Source of the DNA: Adiantum capillus-veneris
Lineage: Eukaryota; Streptophyta; Polypodiopsida; Polypodiales; Pteridaceae
Reading direction: 5' to 3'
DNA length: 64,000 nt
Assembly: GCA_014529385.2 (NCBI GenBank)
Contig: CM043966.1
Location: 143,082,711-143,146,710, forward strand
How positions within the stretch are numbered: position 1 is the first letter of the stretch; every line of letters begins with the position of its first letter. The position numbers and the translations under genes were made by a program. Shown here piece after piece: positions 1 through 12,942 of the stretch. The notes beneath the pieces are model-generated. The model had not been told where the DNA came from. It worked only from the letters and a program-made list of their open reading frames with translations, and ran no database searches.

Positions 1-255
1 GTACTTTGGGATTCTAGTCTATGGTAAGTCAGACTTCTGTGGGCTCAATGTGTGTAGGAGATGCTTGGTTGATGATGTGATTAGAGTTAGTGATTCATGG
101 CTAATCTCTATTGCATTGAATGAGCATACTCCTAAATCCTCTCATTCGATACATCCGATGCTCGTGCTTCCATGCCCTAGCCGGGTTGTTTATACTAGGA
201 TTGATAATTTTGTTGTTCTTGGGTTGATTAGGCTATGCTATGATTGCCCCCAACA
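1..255 (+). repeat. 3' portion of the 5' LTR of the LARD-like element
   Basis: These bases match 17485-17741 with about two dozen substitutions. The copy ends in CCAACA, two bases before the primer site, where an LTR should end. The open frame at 50-292 crosses the LTR/primer-site boundary and is not a gene. Confidence 0.85.
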
Positions 256-257
256 TT

Positions 258-275
258 TGGCGCCGCTGCCGGGGA
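258..275 (+). other. Primer-binding site, tRNA-Asp type
   Basis: TGGCGCCGCTGCCGGGGA is complementary, with one mismatch, to the 3' end expected of plant tRNA-Asp. This primer is typical of Athila/Tat-type Ty3/gypsy elements. It lies two bases after the LTR end and fixes the plus orientation of the element. Confidence 0.8.
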
Positions 276-1226
276 TCGATAACCTAAGCTAGTGAATGTA
301 GGATGTTTAGAATAGAGTAATTTTATTACTAATTTCATCGGTTTTTGAGTGTGTGTAACTCAATTTTGGTTTGATTTGATGATATTTGTGCAAGTAATTG
401 AAGCTAGTTTTTGAGTTATGAATATCCCAAACCCCCAATTTCACTAATTTCATACTAACCCTTACTAATATTGCTTCATTTCCATGCTAATTGTACTAAT
501 TCCATGCTAATCTTTACTAATTTTTGACTAAATTTACTAACCTAACGACTAACATTTGATGTGTAATGTATGATTAATCACCTTATAAGAGGTGGAATCA
601 TCACTCTAATCAAGTTAATCGTGCTAATTTATGCCTAATTTGATGATTTGAGTGTTTGATTTTTGGCCTACAATGGTCAATTTTGGAGCCGATTTGATGG
701 TGTGCACACTTGTGTGTGCAATGATGCGTCTTTGTGTGGAGCAAAGGAATATCTTGGAGTGTGATTACGATGTAAGTTCACTCACTTGCTCATGCCAATT
801 CTTAATTGATTAATGTGGTTCAATGTGTGCTAATTATTTGCTAAAATTAGGTACACTTTGCACCTGATTTGATTCACGTGGAATGAAATTAATGGTCAAA
901 TTTTGACTAATGAACTTTGTGTGTGTCAAGATAATGTTTAATTATCATCAAGAATTCATGTGTATGCATAAAAATCATTGTGTGTGCAATGTACCAAAGA
1001 GGGAAAAAACTGCCAAAAAATTCAAGTGTGTGTGCACCTAATCTTGCGTGTGTGCATGCATAGAAATTGATGGATTTAATGATATGCGAGTATGCAATCA
1101 TGTAATTGATGTGAATGCTATGCTAATCCCATCATTGGATAAGCCTAATTGCCAAAAAAAATTGGGCAAAATTTGAGTGTGTGCGCCCATTCAAGACCAC
1201 TTGAATTTCAATGATTGGTCAATTAA
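276..1226. other. Non-coding interior of the LARD-like element
   Basis: AT-rich sequence with many short repeats of TACTAATT-like and TGTGTGC-like words. I see no coding feature, RNA gene or conserved domain. Confidence 0.6.
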
Positions 1227-1391
1227 TGTCATGCCAAGGGTAGGACTATAGGAGGGCACGGGCCTGGCCAAGTGCCGATGGATACACATGCGGTACAGGG
1301 GCTATGTATAGATAAGATCCAGAGGGCCAAGGGCATCTATATAGGTATGGTTGGGTGGTTATTGGCATGTCTATCTCCCTATGGTCCTTCA
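1227..1391 (+). repeat. 5' LTR (165 bp) of the nested element
   Basis: It is the partner of 6241-6405 and both copies have the same length. It contains short TATA-like words (CTATGTATAG here, CTATATATAG in the partner). The LTR is short, as in TRIM-class elements, although the interior is long. Confidence 0.8.
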
Positions 1392-1392
1392 C

Positions 1393-1405
1393 TGGTATCA
1401 GAGCT
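1393..1405 (+). other. Primer-binding site, initiator tRNA-Met type
   Basis: TGGTATCAGAGCT follows the LTR end by one base and matches the standard plant tRNA-iMet primer site. Confidence 0.8.
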
Positions 1406-1567
1406 CAGGGGGGAGGAAGGAGAAGGAGGGTGGAAGGCATGGAAGCAAGGTCTCTTGCATAGAAGCAAGATCTCTCTCTCTTTTTCTCTCTCTCCATTCA
1501 TGGAAGCTCTGACAGCTCGCTCTTCCTTTTATGAGAAAGGCAAGGTCGTGGATGCATGGCCGTAGGT

Positions 1568-1674
<107 letters not shown>

Positions 1675-2199
1675 CCCAAGGCTGGTTTGACAGAAAACAG
1701 GGGACGCAGGAGCGGTCCCTTGCATGGGAGTGGCGGTTTCAACAGAGAAGACGGCCGCAGGGGAAACCTCCCTAGCATGCAAAAGACAACGCAATGGACC
1801 TGCACGGTTGGAGGTGCGAAAGGCACCAAAGAGAATCTCCATGGCATACTCTGCATGTTTCGGTTCCTTGTTGAGCCCATTCGGAGTCGACAGAAGATGG
1901 AGCAAGCGTTTTTTTTCTTGCGTGTACTATCTGTAGCAGCCACCATGGCCAAGGGCTTGAATTTCATGTTTTTCAAGATTCAATTTTATTTAGGGCGCCC
2001 TATTTTTGGGCACCCTCTCTTGTTAAGGGCTGCGGCCCATGGTGGATTGACCAAGCAAGTAAGTAGTTCATGGATGGTGGCACCAATGATTGCAGCAGAG
2101 CGTCCTACCGCTTCAAATCCGCCGTCGATCGAGTCAATTACAGTACACATTTCAAATTTGCAGAAGAAGAAAGTTATGGTTATAGATTAAGCGATATTA

Positions 2200-5100
2200 A
2201 ATTGGGACGAATGTGATCCAACATGGATTCATAGTAATGAATCTTGCAGATCTCTCTGCATTATACGCACAACAAGCAAAGCATGGAGCAATTTGAGCAT
2301 GTTCGGGTCTATAGTTATAGCTGTCAAATTCCCAGTCTTGGCTTGGAAAGTTTTGATCCTCGGCAATGTTTGCTCCTCCGATTCAGGCTAGGCTTATACC
2401 ATACTAGTACAGGCAAGGCCTGTGGCATTTAAGGTGCCAATATTTGGCAAGGCCAACCACTGATTACACTTTCATGTAGTTGTAAACTAAGTTTGCTAGG
2501 ACATGGCTCCCCGGCCACTTGTTTGTCACTGTCTCAATCAGGCAACAAAACAAGCTTGATACGACGAGTTTTCTACGAGATTACGGGAGCATGGCTCCAT
2601 CTATAGGATCTTCAGGAATACAATAAGCAAGCCAAGCAAGTACAAGCAACATCTCTTGCAAGTATTTTTTTGTATTTCAATACAGTGTACAATTTGACAA
2701 GGTCGATTATCTGTGCATGATCGACACGGTCGACTTTCTTTTGGTATGACATCGGTTTGTTAGCATAACTATCGTTTGACTATGAGCTCTCAAGAACTCC
2801 ATAAGTGGTTAAGGGAAGCAAGGCTTCCAATTCGGCATCTTGCATTGAAATTTTCTCGTCTGGCTTATGCTATGAGCATAACACCTTGGAGAAATTTGTC
2901 AGTTTATCAGCGTGTTATTTCATTACATGCAAAGAGGGTGTAGATGATATACACGACAACTCTCTCTCGCGCAGCAGCTATGGATATGGGCCATCTTCTG
3001 CCGAGTTTTTTCCTTCAAAATTTCAAGACAACTGGTTACAACAGGATGACCAAGTTAGACAATTTTAACTTTTGCTTGTTTTTACACGTTTTACGTGAAG
3101 CCATCAAGGCACTTTTGTTTTGGCTCTCACGTTTGAGGCCATCACTCTCAGCGAGGGCTTACAATTTTTCATGCAAGGCATGCTAGTTAGGTGGATTCAA
3201 TTCTATTGCATTATGAAATACGCTTCCACTATTCACTAGAAACTCTCTCAAGGACACATGATAAGTGATGGATTATTTTGCATTGTTGTCCACACACAAC
3301 AACACCAAAAGGAAACTAAAGCTAGGACTTATTTCATAGGCAAAGTTCCATACTTAATTCATTTTTGTAAAGTCACGACCCCATACATGGTAGGTGGGTC
3401 AAGGTGTGGCTTGTGTTTTCTATTACCTCTCTCGATGAGAGCGTTATACAGGTAGATTGTTGCATGTTTATAGGATAAGCTGCAAGTCACGCATAATATG
3501 CGTAAGAGCACACAGATTGGGTACACACTCTAAAAATTTAAGGAAAGTTTCTCAGCCCAGCATGCTCTTCTTCTCTCTATTATTTCTCTCAAAGAATAAT
3601 GAAAACTTTCTAAGAATCTTGTGATACATGTTCTCTTTTGCGAGTCAGCCTGAGCCAAGGTGCTCTAACTCTTCGCTGGAAATTGGGCAAGATGCCATCC
3701 AAATTAGTCTTCATCGGTTTGACGATTGAACACTAATTTCCATGAGGGCTATGAGCCACACACACTGGCTAAGAGTCATTGTCAGATATCGGGTAAGACC
3801 CAGTTGTTGGCATTCCTTGGGTGATTGTTTTCACGACCAAGCAAATCTATCCATTGGAATACACATCGACATTAATGGACAAGCAAGATTCTTTTCATTA
3901 CGGATGTTTAGAGTGTCATTTTTGCACTATGTGGTTTTAGTGTGACGCTCAAGTTGAGTTTTTGATAGCCTTAAACTCACATTAGCTGATCTCTATCACG
4001 GAGTCTAGCTGCAGCAAACCGCTACGACAGCATGGTTGTCCATAAGAGCTAGGCATTTCATTTGTGTTGATATCCTGCTCTCTTTATAGCACTATAAGTG
4101 TCTATGAAAGTCCAGTTTTGGGGTAAGACCCAGCGGATGTTTACTAAATCATCCCATCGGCAGTGAGGATCACACTTTGATCCATTTTTGTTATGATTTC
4201 AAGGAAAGAATTCCACAATTTACCACACGGTAGTGGATAAATTAAAAGTTTTAAGTTGCTTCCAAACATTTCGTACATGGTTGACAATGTTACTTATCGT
4301 TACCTACTAGTTGAGTAGTTTCTACAAAGGGTCTTACAACCAAGGGGTTTGACTACGTAGATTCTAACCAACGGGTTTGGATTGCGAAGGCAATACCCAG
4401 GGTTTCTAGTGCAATGTTGCTTGGTTTCTTCTCAAGTGGGCGACGTGCTCCTCTGCATTTGAATACGGGTAAGTGACCATTAAGTTCAAATCTCCAGGTA
4501 CGCATCTATTGATTTCGTCTTATTCCATTTTTTAGTATGTTTTGCTTGTTTTTTCAAGTCGTATAAATCTGTTTGAATATTTTTGAGCCACACCAAGGGC
4601 ATGTCGGAACAAAGTATTTTGGGCCGTAGTGTCCAATATACATTATGTTGTTATGAACCCACTTGTCGTGTTCGCTTTGGCACATGTTGTCACACGTGAT
4701 ACAACATGGTCTAGGAACTCAAGGAGTTCGGTTTAGCCAATGTGGAGCAATGAAAACGAGGGTCCCTCTCACTCTTGTCGTGGAGTGTTTTGCCAATGTG
4801 GAGCAATGACAATGAGGGTCCCTCTCACTCTTGTTGGATGTCACTTTGTCGGCCATCCTTATTTGAGACATATTCCACATGTGGAGAATATGAGTCTCTG
4901 GGATAGACACTGGCGCCGCTATTTCAGTTATGTGTCGCGACGATGTCCCTAGGTGCTAGTCCCATCTGTTTTCTAGACCATTTTTAGCACGACGTATCAG
5001 GAGCAATTTCAGTGGCCAGAAATTGTCGGATACTTAGAATGACTTGTTTAGGTACAAGTACTAGTAAACAACATTACAAAATGGTTGTTTATACATATAG

Positions 5101-6227
5101 CAAGGCTCTAAGTTGTTAATGAAAAAGTTTCATTGTTTGTCCCTATAAGTGATTAATGTTTCATCTTCTATTTTGGTTCAAACATTTCAGCAAGGCTTGA
5201 AAATGATTTCCATTGAAAGTATTTAGTTTCTTTTCGGAACTATTTACATTCCTCTTTACTGTGTACTACGCACATCACATTTGCCATAAGTATTGGCAAG
5301 GATGATCATGGATATCCAGTTCAGATCTGTTTTTTGCTAAATGCATGCACACTAGGTGTTATGGGCCCTAGTGTTTAGCAAAGACTGATTTGGAGCGGCA
5401 TGCATATTCATAATCTTAGTTTCTTATGAAGCATTTTGCACTCCATGTGCAATATCTCGTTGAGTTTACTTTTTGGTCTACCAATCACCAACAGAGGTCA
5501 TGGCTCGGTTTGGGTGTTTGTGGATTTTTCATGTTAACCACGATGGTTATTCTGAACATTGTTTATTCCTCAACGATGTTATACGATATTGTGATTCCCA
5601 TTTACCAGTCATTTGGGACGATTGTCTGTAAACCATGTGGGAAACACACCTCAGTACTGTGAGTTATCCAAGGGGATAAGCAGATTACAAAATGTAAACT
5701 TTGGCTAAAGGATATACAAAGTGCGTACATTAGCACCAAGCAATCCAATTAATAATCATTTATTGCTCTACTTGGAGTTTGCTTACCATCAGATAAAGCA
5801 TGTTTTGCAATTAGGTTTAGTCTCTTCATGTTTAAATCAGGTTCTCAACCTTGAACACTAGTTATGGTGGGTTTTTTACTGATGAAATTTGAGAACAAGT
5901 CAAGGACTTACACTTGGCTAATGAGTTATGTCAGCAAGTTACTTTCACAAAAAGTGAAAAGCGGTACTCTTTCAAGTACATCTTTGTTGTGATAACTCAT
6001 TTAGGCATGCTCATGTGCATTCTAAATGGAGTCTACACACTAGATGGTTCCAAAAGGATAACAAATGTGCAAAATCACAATGTTATTCTTGATTTCATTG
6101 AACCTCCTATTGTACCGTGTTTTGGTCAAACAAGCAGTTGGATCCATGAAGGATACCACTCTGAAAAACATTAGTGTTCTTATGAAGATCTTACCACTTT
6201 TGTTTTCACAGACGAAAACGCTTCTCC
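2200..6227. other. Interior of the nested LTR element, no coding content seen
   Basis: Only short unrelated open frames occur here. At about 4737-4838 a segment of roughly 56 bp that starts CCAATGTGGAGCAATG is directly duplicated. I found no retroviral domain motif in any frame. Confidence 0.55.
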
Positions 6228-6240
6228 AAGGGGGGATTAA

Positions 6241-6405
6241 TGTCATGCCAAGGGTAGGACTATAGGAAGGCACGGCCCTGGACAAGGGCTGATGGATACA
6301 CATGCAGTACAGGGGCTATATATAGCTAAGAGCCAAAGGGCCGAGGGCCTATATATAGGTATGGTTGGGTGGTTATCGGCATGTCTATCTCCCTATGGTC
6401 TTTCA
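6241..6405 (+). repeat. 3' LTR (165 bp) of the nested element
   Basis: It matches 1227-1391 along its full length and is preceded by a polypurine tract. Sequence characteristic of the host LARD resumes at 6406. Confidence 0.8.
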
Positions 6406-6410
6406 ATTAG

Positions 6411-8008
6411 GGCATGCCAAATGATTTTTTATTGTGAAATGTGCACGAAAAGTGTGTCAAATCATTAGGTATAAGCCTAAATTCATTGCCAATTGAGCCA
6501 AATTTGAATTTTTGTGCTTAATTTTTTAGTGTGTGCATTGCTTGATTGGGTCAAAACAGTGTTAATTTTTTATAAATTAAGTTGGCATGCATTCATTTAT
6601 GCTTGATAAAGTGTGAAATTTGTGCATTGCAATGTGAAATTGATGGATTATTTGCATAAAATTTTGGCCTAAATTTGGGTGTGTATGCCAATCAATGGCA
6701 TGTGAAATCCAATGGGTGAATGAATAATTGGTATTTTTTACCAATTACGATGATTGATTTGGCCAAATAATTGATGTTTGTGTCACAATTGGCTTGAATA
6801 TTGAGATAAATCACTCAATTGATGCTAAATTTTATAGATTTTAGGTGCATTGCCATGCTAATGATGAATCAATCATTGATGAACATGAAAAAAATCACTA
6901 ATGTGTGTGCCTATGCAATGGCATTATCTACCCAAATTGGAATAAATGATTGGTGTTGATCACTAATCATAATGATTGATTCTACATAAACATTTCGGTG
7001 TGTGCCATCAAATCAATTGAGATGAATTACTCAATTGCACACAATTAAGGATGATACTATGTATTGCCTCTCACACACACGCCGTGCTCAGCTACCTACT
7101 CACCATGACTCCACCCACTTGCCCATTTGGCTTGACTTGTACACACACACACCCATGCCAGCCTGGCTCGTGCCTTAACCACACACACACTATCATTTTT
7201 GGCAACTCGTGATCGACCTCAGTGGTGCTGGCACTTGGAAGACTTTTTGGCTCAAACCCAACTTGGCGCACACCCACTCAGCCCATTGATGGAGCCCCAT
7301 ATTTGCTGGTGACGAGTCGGGTCCACACACAGCTTCTTGACTGGCCTGCCAGGCTCGCAACTAGCATGTACACAGACAATGGCTCATTGGTTGTCCCAAT
7401 CCTCTCTCTCTATCGCAGTGGCTCCACAGAACCCGCCATGATGCACCATCCACAGGCCCCGTTTGTTGGGTTGCTAACTGCCGACTCACTGACTCACTAC
7501 CCGCCTAGCTTGGTGCTCACAAACACCCACACCCACACACACACACACACACTCTCTCTCTCATTGTCTCTCTTCCAGTTGCAAAGTCGCATGTGCTGCT
7601 CTCGCTTTGGTCTTTAGACCCCACACACACACACACACACACACTCCCTGCTAATCACTATCAATTATGGCGCAACACAAAAATGCACACACCCTCTACC
7701 CCTGCCGAGTATTTGGTGATGGCTCTACCCACATACACACATACACAGACTGATGTTTAGATAACACCAAACCAAGCATCATGATTGTAATTTGTAATGG
7801 AACTCACCAAATCAGCAAACGGTTGTAGTCGAGCTAGCTACAGTGCCACTGTCCACAACCCGGGTCTCATCCACGCACGTTCATTGTCCTAGCCTGACCT
7901 GGCCGCAGTGCAAGGTTCATCGCCTTCGATTCTGGAACCACCCGTTGTTGGCATCAAGTCTCACACACACACACACATGCTCCCAATTCTCTCTCTCTCA
8001 CTCTCTCT
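6411..8008. other. LARD interior with CA-rich segment
   Basis: Up to about 7070 this is AT-rich LARD interior. From 7070 to 8008 it is C-rich, with several (CA)n and (CT)n runs (about 7523-7570, 7621-7643, 7961-8008). No gene is supported. Confidence 0.5.
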
Positions 8009-8021
8009 CACTACAAGAGGT
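8009..8021 (+). repeat. CACTA terminal inverted repeat, left
   Basis: CACTACAAGAGGT, matched exactly in inverted form at 14086-14098. It is preceded by TCT. Confidence 0.93.
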
Positions 8022-8027
8022 TGTGTG

Positions 8028-8262
8028 CTCTTGTGACGCTTTTAGCGACGAAAATACACTAGGTTTTTATAACCCCCGATGTCGCTATGAGCGTCGATAC
8101 GAGGACGTCGCTATGGCAGTCGCTATAAGCATCGCTATAAACGTCGCTATATAGCGACGCCTATAGTGACGACTATAGCGACGTTGCAGGGCCAGCAATA
8201 GCGACGCTTATAGCGACGCTGTAGAGCCTTATATAGTGACGGTCATAGCGACGCCCGAGATG
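8028..8262. repeat. CACTA subterminal repeats, left
   Basis: About fifteen copies, in both orientations, of a motif close to TAGCGACG / CGTCGCTA. The same words recur inside the right terminus (13963-14080). This is the typical organisation of CACTA subterminal transposase-binding regions. Confidence 0.85.
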
Positions 8263-8668
8263 AAAAAAAATTGGTGGCAGGGCATTGAATGCTTTGCCAC
8301 CCATCAACCATATTGAATGTTTCATTTGTTTATTTACCTTTGAAAAAAAGTGCAAAGGTAAATATAGACCCAAAATAGTCACCCACAAGACAATATAATC
8401 ATTAACTCCATCATCCATAGTACGTATTGTTTGCAAAATAAAGGTACAAAAATGACAAGCGTGAATTGATGAAAGTAAATCAATGACAATTGTACACATA
8501 GGCAAAATCACTTGATTGTTAATCTTTGCAAATGTAATAGTTACAACCATTGTCATTATTTAAAAAATATACATGGTTTTCAAAAAGACGTATAAAAGTC
8601 GTCTCATGATACATAATCTATGACAAAAAGAAACTAATGCTATCTAGCTATGGCTAAACTGACGTCGT

Positions 8669-9975
8669 CTAATCAGACGTCTCATCGCGTCGAAGCGGCG
8701 TATCTGTCGGATTCTGCAAAAAAAAACAATAAGATAGCTTTTTGTAAGTATAAACATATAGCGACGTTTATAAAACAATACAATAAATAGAAAAGAATAA
8801 ACCATAATACTAACCATGCCGCCACGAGAACTCAGGATGTCTATAAGCGCGTTTAAGCCCTTCCTACCTGCGTACTCACGCTCGTACGGTGTGGGATCAC
8901 GTCCTGTAAACGACCACTGTCAAAACATACAAAGAATCCATTATGTTAGAATTTCAAATCCCATAAACCCTAAACTATCAAACATAGATGCAAAAACACT
9001 TACAAAATCGTCCTCAAATGATGCCCACCCGCCGCTCCCCAAGTGGTGCGAGCTCCCTGCCTCTACTCGCGCTCTGGCTGCCTCCTTTTGTTGCTTCCAC
9101 TTGTCGGGATTCTCGCACGCTTCTTTCTTTGCATGCTTCCAATCTTCTTTGGCCAGCCAATCTAGTCTGCTCAACCCATGCTTGATTGCTTTTTGCACTT
9201 CGGAACGCTTATGCTTGCAGTATTCGTGCATTCGAACCTTCATCACATCTTCATTGAAGCGGTCATCCCGTGTTGGAACGGGAAACTCGTCATGAAGCAT
9301 GTTGATGACTCTGTCTTTTAATTCATTCGGTACTTCACTCCAGGTGTTTAGTATGTAGTGTCTAAACACCTGAGAGCAAAGACCGCGCATGCACGAAATC
9401 ACCTTCTTGCCTTCATCATCCAAGATGATGATGCCGTTGAAGTCGACATAGTAAGGCAAGCCCTCTCGCTGCTGACGCGTGAACCTGGGTGTTTCAGCAG
9501 GGGTCTCTAGTGGCATGTCAACGGGGGTATGGATGCCAGGTGTCTCCACTGGAGTCTGAGCCCCGAAGTGAGGAGTGTCCACTGAAGTGACTCCTGGAGG
9601 AGTAGCTAGTGGTGTGTAGCTGCGAGGAATGGCAGTCATCCGCACAAAACCTAGTGTCGATGGCGATGCCGTGGCTGGTGTCGGGACAGGCAAAGAAGGG
9701 GAGGATAAAGAGCCTCATCGAACACGAGGCGGTGTCGAAGCATCGGTGGAGGCATCCCCATAACAACCGCCACCTCTACCACTAGAGCGTCGGTGCCTAT
9801 ATGAGTGTGAAGATCGTCTCGTCAACACCGAAGCTTCGGAGCACGTTGAGGACTCCAAAACAGAGGGAGATGCGGATGGAGTAGGAACGCGTGATGGTGC
9901 GCTAGATCGATGACGCTCCACGTACCACTGTCTCTGCTGGGGTGACAAAGAAGAAAGAAACTCCTCATCATCCAT
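8669..9975 (-). pseudogene. CACTA second gene, Transposase_24-like (Ptta/En/Spm), three exons, one premature stop
   Basis: Three exons read in phase on the minus strand: 9975-9004, 8916-8815 and 8713-8669. Both introns have GT..AG borders (GTAAGT/GACAG and GTTAGT/TGCAG). The start is MDDEEFLSSLSPQQ. A Ser/Pro/Thr-rich low-complexity N-terminal half leads to a basic, tryptophan-rich domain (WSEVPNELKDRVINML, then the EYCKHKRSEVQKAIKHG region) of the plant Transposase_24 type. Exon 2 supplies WSFTGRDPTPYEREYAGRKG and exon 3 ends in TSD-stop. The family is found with tnp2 in En/Spm elements and is thought to bind DNA, like TnpA. One in-frame TGA (9717-9715) interrupts the first exon; it follows an arginine codon and could be a decayed CGA. 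A splice acceptor just before the ATG suggests an upstream 5' exon. Confidence 0.8.
8717..8814. other. Intron 2 of the CACTA second gene
   Basis: On the minus strand the donor is ATG/GTTAGT and the acceptor is a poly-T run followed by TGCAG. The intron is short and AT-rich, and joining the exons keeps the reading frame open to the stop. Confidence 0.7.
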
Positions 9976-10021
9976 ACCTACATTAAACACACGAACATTT
10001 AAACTTAATATTGAATGAATG

Positions 10022-10560
10022 GAGTAGAAAACATGGATAAGTAGATAGAGAGAGAGAGAGAGAGATAGAGAGAGAGAGAGGAGGAGGAGATGCTCATCAT
10101 CTCTGCTTATGAGAACATACCTAGAGCATACGTACCTGGAGTGGACGCAAAGACCGTTAAATACAATGACGCAATGATGCAAATACTTAGAGAGCCAGAG
10201 TTTTACAAAACGGAGCAAAATTGTTCAAAACGAAGAATCGTACAAGAACTTGAAGGTGCTTGTAGCTTTGGAATGTTCAAAGGCTAGCAGCAACAGAAAG
10301 TGTTCTTCTTCTATTCAACTTCTTGAATTATGGAAGAGGCAAGTGCATAACTCTGAATTTTTAATCGAAAGAGAGAGAGAGAGAGAGAAATCAAAAGAGC
10401 ATTATACAACATGTAAGGTACTTAGAGAGCCAGAGTTTTTACAAAATGGAGCAAAATTGTTCAAAATGGAGAATCGTACAAGAACTTGAAGGTGCTTGTA
10501 GCTTTGGAATGTTCAAATAACTCTGAATAACTCTGAATTTACAAAACGGAGCAAAATTGT
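10022..10560. repeat. Internal duplicated segment and GA microsatellites in the CACTA element
   Basis: A segment of about 95 bp at 10188-10282 is repeated at 10422-10516. It runs from AGAGAGCCAGAG through GAATGTTCAAA. A shorter partial third copy lies near 10537-10566. GA runs lie at 10048-10083 and 10371-10388. This block sits where the C-terminal half of the transposase would be expected, consistent with a repaired internal deletion. Confidence 0.7.
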
Positions 10561-10597
10561 TCAAATACAATATTTATGGCTTTAAGAGATCTCTCTC

Positions 10598-11799
10598 TCA
10601 TCCTCGTATAGCTTTATATCGCCCCGGCACAATCAAGCTTAGCCATAGGTGCCCCTTCTTCGTAGTCAACCACGGGGGAATGTTGTAGTTGACGATGACA
10701 ACGGGCCATACACTGTAAGATGTTGATCTTTGACCAAATGGATTTACGCCATCCATAGCTAGGCCTAAGCGCAAATTTTGAGCTTCCCTGGCCAAATCCG
10801 ACCATGTTCCATCTATATGTTTCCAGGCTGCACAATCTACAGGAATGCATAGCACACCATCCGAAGATTTATTCTCCTCATGCGATGATGCTAGGGCGGC
10901 CATGGACTTACATTCGAAGAAATGCTTGATGCGAGGAAGCAGAGGAAAATGTCGCAAAACCTTTTGCAGAATTTTTGTTCCGTGGAGATCTACTCGATAT
11001 CTTTCGGAATCACATTTCGCACACTTCTCCATGTCTATGTGTTCCCCTCTGAAAAAAATGCAGTCATTAGGACAAGCGTGGATCAAATTGTAATCCATCC
11101 CCAAGTTTCGCAAAATCTTTCTTGCTTCCTCTCGAGAATCTGGCATCACATTATCAGCTGGTAGTATGTGCTCTTTGAGCAATCTACACAACATAAAAAT
11201 ACGGTACAATTATGTAAAAATCTATCAGATCATTATACATTTAGAGTTTTATTAAAGTAAACTAATTGTAATAGATCTCACCTGAAAAGCGTTGTGACGC
11301 TAGTGTCACTCCATCCAAACTTTGTCTGCATGTTGAGAAGAACCAGGAGCGCTTTCAATCTAGACACACGTGCTCCATTATACAATGGCGTATCGGCTTC
11401 ACTTTTCATATCATCATAGACAAGCCTTTCTGACTCCATGATCGTCTCGATCATTTCATCAATCTTGGGCTCAAACATTGCCTCGTTAGGAATGTGGTCT
11501 GCATGATCATCCCCCGAGCTATCAGAGGCTACATCTTGTGGCCTCACATATGCTGCTTGACCAAAGCATCTACGAACACGTCTATTGGGTTGCAAGATTG
11601 CTACCTGTTGGCCAGCGTCAGATTCCGACGAGTTATAATTGGCAACAATTCAATCTATAATAGATGGATCAAACTCGCCAAATTCACGAATGTGCTGCAA
11701 AGAAACGTGTCTTGTCCATCGCACAGCATGCTTGCAATGATTACAAGGACATAAGATCCTTGTTGAGAGATAGGTGTTTCGGTTGGACAGCCCCACATC
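10598..11799 (-). pseudogene. CACTA tnp2-type transposase, truncated, one premature stop
   Basis: Exon 1 (11799-11282) starts MWGCPTETPISQQRILCPC and carries a transposase-associated motif, RILCPCNHCKHAVRW followed by HIREFGEF. It has one in-frame TGA (11652-11650), then an acidic stretch. The donor is CAG/GTGAGA and the acceptor TGTAG lies at 11184. Exon 2 (11183-10598) gives the N-terminal part of the tnp2 transposase domain: ACPNDCIFFRGEH, CAKCDSERY, FPLLPRIKHFFECKSMA, LGLAMDGVNPFGQRS, and VVIVNYNIPPWL. The reading frame is preserved across the junction (TTLF-R-LLKEHIL). The protein stops soon after LIVPGR, so the rest of the catalytic domain is missing. The copy cannot make a working transposase. 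Confidence 0.85.
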
Positions 11800-11879
11800 C
11801 TCGTCACTACTCATAATGAGGGTAAAAATCTTATAACCTAGACAACAAATTTAATCTTCTATTGATATTCTTTGTCTTT

Positions 11880-11884
<5 letters not shown>

Positions 11885-11960
<76 letters not shown>
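11885..11960. repeat. (CT)38 microsatellite
   Basis: A pure CT run just upstream of the transposase start, inside the CACTA element. Confidence 0.95.
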
Positions 11961-11963
<3 letters not shown>

Positions 11964-12295
11964 TTCACACTGTAAACTACCTCACATTCTCTAGTCATGT
12001 CCAATCCCCGCACACCTCGGTCTAGAGGTGCACGGAGATCAGAACCACCAGGTTATAATCTTGTCTTTATTGGTCAATGCCTATATTTGTGGGTACAAGA
12101 AATCTACACACCCACGTCTACATGATACTGCATGTAGTGGACAAAACCCCTTTGCCTCTCTAGCTGTAGCATTTCACAGCATCTTAACATCTTTTCACAA
12201 TAGATCTTAGTTTGTAGCATGCAGGTACGCCATTCTTGCAATGTAGTTGATGTCTGCTCAAGGCACTTAATTCTTACTCTAGATTTGACGAATGT

Positions 12296-12338
<43 letters not shown>
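12296..12338. repeat. (GT)n microsatellite
   Basis: About 43 bp of GT within the non-coding right part of the CACTA element. Confidence 0.95.
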
Positions 12339-12340
<2 letters not shown>

Positions 12341-12579
12341 CCCTTGGAATCGTCATCTTGCATCACTAATTTCTGTGTAGGCTCAATTTTCTCTTTCATT
12401 AGCTGAACATGACGGCTTATTGTAGGTAGCAGCAGTCGAACATGCAAATGGAATTGCTGGTCCGCATGGACTGTCGAGGCTGTGAGCGCAGAAAATTTTC
12501 TCGCCATTTCTTCCAAGCGTCGGCGGCTCTTTGAGTTGCGCCTACACGAAAATCTAAATCTAACTTTATCTTAAACGAT

Positions 12580-12899
12580 AAAAAGAAGAAAATGGTATAA
12601 CCTTTCTATCACCCAAGTGTGGTAGATTGGTTATGCCAATTCCCTCTTCAATAACAGGTAAATAATGTAAATAAACCTAAATCTAATCTAATATAGCGTA
12701 AATAAACCTAAATTAATAAATCTAAATCTAACGTAAATAAACCTAAATCTAATCAAACGTAAATCTAACTAAAAATAAACCTAAATTTAATCTAATTTAA
12801 CTTAAATAAACCTAAATCTAATTTAACGTAAATCTACATCTAACCTAATCTTTAACGTATTTTGGGATAGTTTCCTACGACGTTAAAACTCTCTTCTTC

Positions 12900-12942
<43 letters not shown>

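Noticed and set aside
50-292. 80-codon open frame near the window start
   Set aside because: It spans an LTR end and a primer-binding site and is not conserved as protein in the 3' LTR copy.
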